Below are positions 1-5,753 of a stretch of DNA of 6,792 nucleotides, in pieces. This DNA is from Verrucomicrobiota bacterium (GTDB taxonomy: Bacteria; Verrucomicrobiota; Verrucomicrobiia; Opitutales; Seribacteraceae). The translations under genes and the position numbers were made by a program. Under the pieces are notes generated by a model. That model saw only the letters and a list, made by a program, of their open reading frames with translations. It had not been told where the DNA came from and ran no database searches. Location of the stretch: contig JAURNO010000128.1 in NCBI GenBank assembly GCA_030830145.1, forward strand, positions 1 through 6,792, read 5' to 3'. How positions within the stretch are numbered: position 1 is the first letter of the stretch; every line of letters begins with the position of its first letter.

Positions 1-803
1 ATTGCATCTTCTATTTCTTCCAGTGCTTCTTGCTCGCTCGCCACCATGGATAAGGCAACGTCACGATTAAAGGTTTCCGTCCCCGCATCTGAAGAATTAA
101 GAGACAGTTCTCCTGATGACTCCCGAGCGGAAGCACCAAGGGTTTCGCTGGACCTTTCCCCCAAAGCTCCTTTCAACGATGCTCTCAGGTCCATTAAATC
201 GTTGTAATATGAAAACAATTCCTTGGGTACCTTCTTTTCATCTCTGATGGGACGTTGGGAAACGGCGGAAAGACTCAAGCCCAAAATATCGTCGATGGAG
301 GCAGTTTGGATTTTTTTAACCTTGGAAGCCTTCGCTTTGGATGCACTCGAACGCTTTTTCGGGGAATCCTTTTCCGTCGAAGGTTTAGCTTCCGTTGGGG
401 TGGGTTCGTCCTCGGTTTTGCTTCGATTCGACAAAATCGAACGAACGTCGCTCAAACTAAAGCCTCCCGTATCTTTTTTTTCTTCTGAATGCTTGGGCTG
501 GCTCTGACTTGCAATCTCCCTTACTTTTCTTTCGCCCTCTTCCGATGATTTAGCCTTGCGACGGACTTGACGTTTCTGCGGAGTTTTAACGACTTTCTCA
601 GGTTTGGAACCAGTGGATTGAGATTTGCTTTTCGATGTTTTGGCAACGACTGTCTTGACTGTAGGGCCTTTTGCTTTGGTCGCACTTGCCTTCTTCCCTG
701 AGGAAGAGTTTGGCTTTGGCTTGGTGGCCGGTTTTGCCTTCGGCTTGGTGGCCGGTTTTTTCTTGGGCTTGGAAGCTGTGGATGGTGTCTTTTTCTTCGT
801 CAT
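1..803 (-). CDS. DksA/TraR-family RNA polymerase-binding regulator with long basic N-terminal tail (partial, C-terminus off the window)
   Basis: The reading frame opens with ATG at 803 and stays open to the window edge (267 codons), so the C-terminus is missing. Residues 1-110 are very rich in Lys, Ser, Ala, Pro and Thr, with a KPATKPK repeat, resembling histone H1-like tails. Residues about 113-125 (GGFSLSDVRSIL) and 168-180 (ASIDDILGLS) are short hydrophobic islands in otherwise disordered-looking sequence. From about residue 193 the protein matches the DksA coiled-coil region: LFSYYNDLMDLRASL, then SSDAGTETFNRDVALS (237-252) and ASEQEALEEIEDA. The last two follow the DksA pattern D-x-GT-D/E-x-F-x-R-D-x-A-L-S, including the Asp-Ala near the coiled-coil tip. 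The C4 zinc finger expected next lies outside the window. Family members bind the RNA polymerase secondary channel and adjust transcription, often with ppGpp. The gene starts 26 nt after the ileS stop, so the two are probably co-transcribed. No Shine-Dalgarno sequence is visible. The family call is firm from the C-terminal third; the exact role of the tail is unknown. Confidence 0.85.
   Translation of the reverse strand, partial: MTKKKTPSTASKPKKKPATKPKAKPATKPKPNSSSGKKASATKAKGPTVKTVVAKTSKSKSQSTGSKPEKVVKTPQKRQVRRKAKSSEEGERKVREIASQSQPKHSEEKKDTGGFSLSDVRSILSNRSKTEDEPTPTEAKPSTEKDSPKKRSSASKAKASKVKKIQTASIDDILGLSLSAVSQRPIRDEKKVPKELFSYYNDLMDLRASLKGALGERSSETLGASARESSGELSLNSSDAGTETFNRDVALSMVASEQEALEEIEDA
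718..759 (-). repeat. Two-copy tandem repeat inside the basic tail coding region
   Basis: An 18-nt unit (plus strand GGCTTGGTGGCCGGTTTT) occurs exactly at 718-735 and again at 742-759, a 24-nt period that keeps the reading frame. It encodes the repeated KPATKPK block near the N-terminus of the DksA-type protein. Such a unit can gain or lose copies by slipped-strand mispairing without breaking the frame. This is consistent with an unstructured tail of variable length. Confidence 0.8.
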
Positions 804-829
804 GATCAGGGTGTGCAGAGAATATTTTT

Positions 830-3625
830 TTAATCAAGCTTGGCAAGAACTTCAGCGCAACGGGGCGAAACTTTCCCCCATCGCTCGACTTCTACCAATT
901 CAGGTACCCATCGCCAACTACGCGGACATCTGACTCCCGGGGCGTGGCAAGCCGAAACTTTTATTTCGGACAAATTCAAATCGGCTTCTTCGACAAGGAC
1001 CACCGCAGAAACGATGAAGGTTTCGGCTAAATCGTTTTCCCGGCGCTTGAAAACCGCCCATAACGGATTTTCAGACGACAAGGTGACCGTCACTTGCGCA
1101 TCCAAGGACTGCCCGATTTCTTTATTTGCCCTCAATCCTTCCAACGCCTCATTTACTTTTGATTCTTTAAATTCAAGAAGGGCGTTGATATCGGAAACCG
1201 CTCCCTCGTGTCCGGTCAGGTCATGAGCTTGGGGCCAATTTTGGAGGACAAGTGCGTCTGAGCATAATTCTTTTCCTGAAGAACGGAAAGACCATGCTTC
1301 GTCCGCGGTGAAAGGAGTGAGAGGCCCAATAACACGAACCAGTGCATCAAATATCAGATGGATGGCAGTTTGGGTAGAGCGGCGAGCAGGAGCATCACTA
1401 TGCAAGGTGTACAAACGGTCTTTAATTACATCGTGATAGGTGGACGACAAGGGACCTGAGCAAAAACGGTTGATGATCTGAACCGCTCGATGAATTTCAA
1501 AACACTCAAACGCGTCCGAAACCTCCTCGATCATGATATTCGTTTGGGACAAGGCCCAAAGGTCAATCGAGCTCATGGAGTTCAATTCAACGGCATCATT
1601 AGCAACCGAGAAGTCAAAAAGAGTTCCAAGTTGAAACCTAATTGTATTTCGTAAGGTTCGGTAGGCTCGAACGACTTGCCCAAGTATTTCATCGGAAAGA
1701 GGAATGTCTCTGCGGAAATCCTCAGAACAAACCCATAAGCGCAAAACATCGGCACCGTACTTGGTAACGTAAGAATCTGCGGTTTGCGGTTTTCCATCGC
1801 TTTTTGAAATTTTGCGACCATCCCCATCCACGACGAACCCATGGGTCAAAATATGGCGGTAAGGCGCTTTTTGGTAAGCGACCATACTAGTCCACAACGA
1901 ACTTTGGAACCAACCCCGGTGTTGATCGCTTCCCTCTAGATAAAGGTCGGCCGGCCACTCCAACTCGTTCTGACCTTTAAGAACGGCTCGATGACTGCAG
2001 CCCGAATCAATCCAGACATCCAAGGTGTCCATCCCTTTGGCCAATTTCTGCCCCTTCCATCTTTCGGGTAAATCAAATCCGTCGATGAGCTCATCCGTGC
2101 TTAAATCAAACCAAATGTCGGAATTCGCTTGCTCTACTTTTTCAGCAATCAATCTAATCAAGGATGCGTCCAACAATGGTTCTCCGTCTTCATCATAAAA
2201 AACGGGAATAGGAACACCCCAAGAGCGCTGTCGAGAGATACACCAGTCTGGTCGAGCCTCCAAAAAACCTTTGATTCTGTTCTTCCCCCAATCGGGCGTA
2301 AAGCGAACGTCTTCGACTTCTTCGAGAGATTTTCTGCGCAAATCATCATGATCCAAGGAAACAAACCATTGGTCCATTGCACGAAAGACAACGGGAGTCT
2401 TGCTACGCCAGCAATGCGGATACTGGTGATTATGATCGGTCAAAGCCAAGAGATCACCCGAATCCTCCAGAATATCTAGAACCGCTTTATTTGCGGCGCA
2501 ACCGCTCGCTTTTTCCAAAACCGATACCCCAACCAACCTTTCGGGTATTTGCCCGTCGTCCACATAGCAACCATTGTCGTCGAGAGGACAATATGTTTCC
2601 AAGCCATTGACCTGCCCCGTAAGGTAATCATCCAACCCATGGCCAGGAGCCGTATGAACGCAACCCGTACCCGACTCCATGGTTACATACTCGGCGGCCA
2701 AAACAGGACTATCACGCTCGATAAATGGATGACGAGCGACCCAACCGACCATATCCTCTCCAAGCAAAGAGTCTCCTATGCTCATTCCTTGCAACGAACA
2801 GGCCGAGCAAACGGATTCAGACAAACTTTCGGCAACCCAATAATTATTCTCCCCCACTTTCAATTCAACGTACTTTTCTCGGGGATGAACCGCGATTGCA
2901 AGATTGGCAGGAAGAGTCCACGGTGTAGTAGTCCAAATAACAATGAACGAATTAGGTGCTTTCCCCATCAGAGGAAAGCGTACGAAAATAGATGGACTTA
3001 TGTGATTCTGATACTCGATTTCAGCTTCTGCCAAGGCAGTTCGACATGGAATCGACCAATAAACGGGCTTCTTACTCCTGTAAACAAGCCCTTGTTCCAC
3101 GAAAGATGCGAAAGTCTTTAGAATCTCCGCCTCGTAAGGGCCATTCATGGTTCGATATTCGCTTTCCCAATCTGCAAGAACTCCAAGGCGTTGGAATTGT
3201 TTGCGTTGAGTCTCGATGTAGGCATTTGAAAAATCCTTGCAGGCCTTGCGCAAAATCAAGCTATCAAAATCTTTCTTCTCTTTCCGCAAGGCTTTCGTCA
3301 CTTTGTGCTCGATGGGCAAACCGTGGCAATCCCAACCCGGAACGTAAGGGGTCCTGAAACCTCGAGCGGATTTGAAGCGAAGAATCGAATCCTTGAGGAC
3401 TTTGTTCAGTGCCGTGCCCACATGTACGTCCCCGTTTGTAAAGGGCGGTCCATCGTGCAAAACAAATGATTCGCCACTTTTGTTTTTATCCTGCATCCGG
3501 GCGTAGACATCACTACTCTTCCAGTGGTCGATTCGAACCGGTTCTCTCTCCACTGCATTCGCCCTCATCGGAAAATCCGTTTGAGGAAGATTAAGAGTGT
3601 CTTTTAGCTTTTCTGCTGGGTTCAT
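830..3625 (-). CDS. ileS: Isoleucine--tRNA ligase (IleRS, bacterial type with CP1 editing domain)
   Basis: This class Ia synthetase charges tRNA-Ile with isoleucine in the cytoplasm and hydrolyses mischarged Val-tRNA-Ile. The protein is 931 residues, close to the 938 of E. coli IleRS, and is complete. Landmarks in order: the N-terminal TLNLPQTDFPMRAN (10-23); the HIGH motif as HVGT (68-71) inside NGDVHVGTALNKVLKD; GWDCHGLPIE (97-106); the CP1 editing domain with WTTTPWTLP (231-239) and CVHTAPGHGLDDY (322-334); WCISRQRSWGVPIP (461-474); DVWIDSGCSH (536-545); GSDQHRGWFQSSL (565-577); and the KMSKS loop as KISKS (605-609). These are followed by the helical anticodon-binding region and a C-terminal zinc-knuckle-like segment (893-923). 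That segment reads CPRS...SPRC where the family usually has CxxC...CxxC, so two ligands appear replaced. The KISKSDGK form argues for the ordinary bacterial type rather than the eukaryote-like mupirocin-resistant type. The ATG at 3625 gives the canonical N-terminus; no Shine-Dalgarno sequence precedes it. A DksA-type gene follows after 26 nt. Confidence 0.98.
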   Translation of the reverse strand: MNPAEKLKDTLNLPQTDFPMRANAVEREPVRIDHWKSSDVYARMQDKNKSGESFVLHDGPPFTNGDVHVGTALNKVLKDSILRFKSARGFRTPYVPGWDCHGLPIEHKVTKALRKEKKDFDSLILRKACKDFSNAYIETQRKQFQRLGVLADWESEYRTMNGPYEAEILKTFASFVEQGLVYRSKKPVYWSIPCRTALAEAEIEYQNHISPSIFVRFPLMGKAPNSFIVIWTTTPWTLPANLAIAVHPREKYVELKVGENNYWVAESLSESVCSACSLQGMSIGDSLLGEDMVGWVARHPFIERDSPVLAAEYVTMESGTGCVHTAPGHGLDDYLTGQVNGLETYCPLDDNGCYVDDGQIPERLVGVSVLEKASGCAANKAVLDILEDSGDLLALTDHNHQYPHCWRSKTPVVFRAMDQWFVSLDHDDLRRKSLEEVEDVRFTPDWGKNRIKGFLEARPDWCISRQRSWGVPIPVFYDEDGEPLLDASLIRLIAEKVEQANSDIWFDLSTDELIDGFDLPERWKGQKLAKGMDTLDVWIDSGCSHRAVLKGQNELEWPADLYLEGSDQHRGWFQSSLWTSMVAYQKAPYRHILTHGFVVDGDGRKISKSDGKPQTADSYVTKYGADVLRLWVCSEDFRRDIPLSDEILGQVVRAYRTLRNTIRFQLGTLFDFSVANDAVELNSMSSIDLWALSQTNIMIEEVSDAFECFEIHRAVQIINRFCSGPLSSTYHDVIKDRLYTLHSDAPARRSTQTAIHLIFDALVRVIGPLTPFTADEAWSFRSSGKELCSDALVLQNWPQAHDLTGHEGAVSDINALLEFKESKVNEALEGLRANKEIGQSLDAQVTVTLSSENPLWAVFKRRENDLAETFIVSAVVLVEEADLNLSEIKVSACHAPGVRCPRSWRWVPELVEVERWGKVSPRCAEVLAKLD

Positions 3626-3760
3626 CTGGGACTATCGAATTGAAGGCTGAAAACGTGCGAAGATGTGGGATTATCAGCCCAAGTCAAGGGCTGAAAAATG
3701 AAGTTTCGATTCTCCTTGCCTTAACTACACTTAAATTCAGTCTTTTCGCCTTTCGACCAG
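3626..3760. promoter_or_regulatory. Divergent intergenic region between ileS and the antiporter gene
   Basis: These 135 bp separate the ileS start (minus strand) from the antiporter start (plus strand), so promoters for both should lie here. On the minus strand a TGATAAT string (3676-3670) could serve as an ileS -10 element. The nearby TTGACT (3687-3682) is only 6 nt away, too close to be its -35, and no good -35 sits at 16-18 nt. On the plus strand TTGCCT (3716-3721) and TTAAAT (3731-3736) are not correctly spaced either. The promoter role is inferred from gene orientation; individual boxes are not secure. Nothing resembling a T-box leader is present upstream of ileS. Confidence 0.4.
3674..3694. 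promoter_or_regulatory. Inverted repeat, possible operator, in the ileS/antiporter intergenic region
   Basis: A perfect 7-bp inverted repeat, TCAGCCC (3674-3680) and GGGCTGA (3688-3694), is separated by a 7-nt centre. The arms overlap the TGATAAT string considered as an ileS -10 element. It has no T-tract immediately after it on either strand, so it does not look like a terminator. A protein-binding site or a 5' leader hairpin of the ileS transcript are both possible. The call is based on symmetry and position alone. Confidence 0.35.
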
Positions 3761-4792
3761 ATGTACCAAATCCTTCATAATTTAACACAACAAGCAGGCT
3801 TGGAAACGGGCTTTGTTTACTGCGTTGTTTTATTAATTGCCATCGTCATCGGTTTATTTTTACTCACCAAAAGCGGTGATGCATTGAGTGATCATAGCTC
3901 CCTTTTGGCGAAAGCACTGGGCGTGCCTAGCGTTGTAGTTGGTCTTACCATTGTTTCGATCGCAACATCCGCTCCCGAGTTATTCACTTCGATTGCAGCG
4001 ATTAGAAGTAATGCACAAGGCCTGATACTCGGAAATATCATTGGATCAAACATTGCCAACATCGGCCTTATTCTTGGACTTGCCCTCATGGTAAAAAACG
4101 TCGACACAAGAGATACAATTTCGAAAACTCAAATTGCGACCCTCCTTCTATTAACTCTTGTATTTTGTAGTTTTTTATTTTTCAACCCCGCCAAAAACCT
4201 TTCGCTTTTACCTGGGGTGCTTTTGCTCGGCTTCATATCCGTCTATCTTTTTAGCACAACCGCAAAGGCACTCGGCCAAAGAAAAAAACAAAGGGAAGCA
4301 AAGACCGAGAAAAAAGGGAACGGTGCGAATGCAAAAGTTCTTTTCATTTCCGCTTTTTTTATACTGCTTTCTACTGCCGCTCTTTGGGCTGGATCGGATT
4401 TCCTAGTCTTCGGAGCCAAAAATCTCGCAAAACTGGGAGGGGTCCCCGAGGAAATGATTGGTTTTAGCATTCTTGCAATCGGAACAAGTCTACCCGAGCT
4501 AGCGGCATCCATTTCATTGGTAAAAAAAGACCAACACAAAATGCTTTTGGGAAACATAGTTGGTTCCAATCTATTTAATATAGGCTTGGTTGGAGGGATG
4601 GCCGGTCTGTTGGGTCCTGTGCGCTCAAATACGCAGTTCCCGTGGATCGACTATCTTTCGCTCATTGCACTAACGGCACTGTTCTGCTTCTGGCTAAAGG
4701 GACGGGTCCTTAGAAAGAAAGACGGTTTCATCTTTTTGGCCTGTTACTTGGCGTCTTCCGTTCTAACTTGGATATTGAATGGAAGCCCATAG
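3761..4792 (+). CDS. Calcium/sodium antiporter of the CaCA family (YrbG-like)
   Basis: The gene encodes an inner-membrane cation exchanger, probably moving Ca2+ out against Na+ or H+. The protein has 343 residues, similar to bacterial YrbG-like exchangers, and about ten hydrophobic segments. The family's two inverted alpha repeats are clear. Alpha-1 has SIATSAPELFTS (66-77) and GNIIGSNIANIG (91-102). Alpha-2 has AIGTSLPELAAS (239-250) and GNIVGSNLFNIG (264-275). The ion-binding acidic residues correspond to Glu73 and Glu246, flanked by Thr-Ser pairs 69-70 and 242-243. The halves are joined by a lysine-rich cytoplasmic loop (about 170-190), short as in prokaryotic members and without a calcium-sensing domain. 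Alpha-1 has Ala68 where GTS is usual, while alpha-2 keeps GTS. The ATG at 3761 puts about 17 residues ahead of the first membrane helix; no Shine-Dalgarno sequence is visible. It stands alone on the plus strand, divergent from ileS and convergent with tsf. Ion specificity cannot be read from sequence. Confidence 0.93.
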   Translation: MYQILHNLTQQAGLETGFVYCVVLLIAIVIGLFLLTKSGDALSDHSSLLAKALGVPSVVVGLTIVSIATSAPELFTSIAAIRSNAQGLILGNIIGSNIANIGLILGLALMVKNVDTRDTISKTQIATLLLLTLVFCSFLFFNPAKNLSLLPGVLLLGFISVYLFSTTAKALGQRKKQREAKTEKKGNGANAKVLFISAFFILLSTAALWAGSDFLVFGAKNLAKLGGVPEEMIGFSILAIGTSLPELAASISLVKKDQHKMLLGNIVGSNLFNIGLVGGMAGLLGPVRSNTQFPWIDYLSLIALTALFCFWLKGRVLRKKDGFIFLACYLASSVLTWILNGSP

Positions 4793-4823
4793 TATTCGAT
4801 CATCCCTAAACTGCTTATCGCAT

Positions 4824-4853
4824 AAAAAATAAACTTGGAAAAGCAATTCCAAG
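4824..4853 (-). terminator. Rho-independent terminator of the rpsB-tsf transcript
   Basis: Read on the minus strand, a 7-bp stem CTTGGAA / TTCCAAG (4853-4847 and 4840-4834) with a 6-nt loop is followed at once by TTTATTTTTT (4833-4824). It lies 19 nt beyond the tsf stop codon. On the plus strand the hairpin lacks a T-tract, so it serves tsf rather than the convergent antiporter gene. The stem is modest (three G-C pairs), but position and tail support the call. Confidence 0.7.
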
Positions 4854-4872
4854 CTTACATGCGAAGGGAGAT

Positions 4873-5706
4873 TCAGGAGTCTTCTCCTACCTGAAAACGG
4901 ATAAATGATTCTACGGTTAACTCCGTTCCAACCTCTTGGCTCGTAGCATGAAGGAGTTGCTTGATCGAATGATCAGGATCTTTGACAAATGGTTGCTCTA
5001 AAAAGCATGAATTGGAGAAGTATTTCTCAAGCTTTCCTTGGATGATCTTCTCAATCGCCTGCGGAGGTTTTCCTTCCGCTTGAGCCATAGCTATGTCTTT
5101 TTCTTTTGCGACGAGATCCTCCGGGACATCATCGCGCGAAACACATACAGGAGAAGTCGCGGCAATGTGCATGCACAAGTCTTTGGCAAGTGACAAAACC
5201 TTGGAATCGGAGGAGACGGACGGGGAACCGGTACCCATGGACAAAAGTACGGCCACCTTTGCTCCAGTGTGAACATAAGATTCAACCAAGCCACTTTCCT
5301 TTGGTTCGAGTGCTTGGGAACGGGAGATCCTAATATTTTCACCAATCTTTGCCACTTGTTCGGTTCTCTCGGACTCCAAATCTGCGTCTGGTTGTTCTAA
5401 AAGTTTTTGGGCGATTTCATTGGCAAACGCTACAAAGTCTTCATTCTTGGCCACGAAATCAGTTTCACAATTAACTTCAACCAATACGCCTTTGCTTTTA
5501 TCGGCAGCAAGGCTTTGGGCAATGATGCCTTCACCTGCGTCACGACCAGCCTTTTTAGCGGCAGACGCAATGCCTTTTTTACGAAGGATGGAGACGGCCT
5601 CATCCAAATCGCCAGCACTCTCAATGAGAGCTCGTTTACAATCAATCAAGCCTGCTCCGGTTTTCTCGCGCAAGTTGAGAACGTCGTCTTTGGATATCGC
5701 GGACAT
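4873..5706 (-). CDS. tsf: Translation elongation factor Ts (EF-Ts)
   Basis: EF-Ts is the guanine-nucleotide exchange factor that releases GDP from EF-Tu so it can reload with GTP during elongation. The protein is 277 residues (E. coli 283) and complete. The N-terminal UBA-like domain reads VLNLREKTGAGLIDCKRAL (9-27), then GDLDEAVSILRKKG (32-45). The core domain carries VNCETDFVAKNEDF (78-91), where TDFVAKN contacts EF-Tu. A second subdomain contains MHIAATSP (179-186), and the coiled-coil-type segment GKPPQAIEKIIQGKLEKYF (212-230) is followed by the usual LLEQPFVKD-like stretch, here FLEQPFVKDPDHSIKQLL (235-252). The gene follows rpsB after 47 nt in the conserved rpsB-tsf order, and the terminator-like hairpin just downstream ends the unit. 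The 47-nt gap is AT-rich and contains TTACGTAA, an 8-bp palindrome of no clear meaning. The start gives the canonical N-terminus; the upstream bases ATATATTGTACT hold no Shine-Dalgarno sequence. Confidence 0.98.
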   Translation of the reverse strand: MSAISKDDVLNLREKTGAGLIDCKRALIESAGDLDEAVSILRKKGIASAAKKAGRDAGEGIIAQSLAADKSKGVLVEVNCETDFVAKNEDFVAFANEIAQKLLEQPDADLESERTEQVAKIGENIRISRSQALEPKESGLVESYVHTGAKVAVLLSMGTGSPSVSSDSKVLSLAKDLCMHIAATSPVCVSRDDVPEDLVAKEKDIAMAQAEGKPPQAIEKIIQGKLEKYFSNSCFLEQPFVKDPDHSIKQLLHATSQEVGTELTVESFIRFQVGEDS

Positions 5707-5753
5707 AGTACAATATATGAATTAGAAATTTGCGTTACGTAAGATTGAAAAAC

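Noticed and set aside
223..507. Plus-strand open frame of 94 residues within the DksA-type gene
   Set aside because: It is antisense to the real gene; its Phe/Leu/Ser-rich content simply mirrors Lys/Glu/Ser codons on the other strand.
598..846. 82-residue open frame on the minus strand overlapping the start of the DksA-type gene
   Set aside because: It is an alternative frame of the repetitive Lys-rich tail. The frame starting at 803 continues into recognisable DksA sequence, whereas this one stops after 82 codons and matches nothing.
2549..3121. 190-residue plus-strand open frame antisense to ileS
   Set aside because: It lies entirely within the well-supported ileS coding sequence, shows no family motif, and is best explained as a shadow of that gene's codon use.
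3682..3687. TTGACT on the minus strand as a -35 box for ileS
   Set aside because: A good -10 match at 16-18 nt is missing (ATCTTC at 17 nt), and the TGATAAT string is only 6 nt away, so the pair cannot form a normal sigma-70 promoter.
4875..4888. AGGAG-TCTT-CTCCT inverted repeat at the end of tsf
   Set aside because: Only a 5-bp stem, overlapping the stop codon and without a T-tract; the better terminator is the hairpin at 4824-4853.
5735..5742. TTACGTAA palindrome between rpsB and tsf
   Set aside because: An 8-bp palindrome in AT-rich spacer is expected by chance, and there is no promoter-like context to suggest a separate tsf control site.
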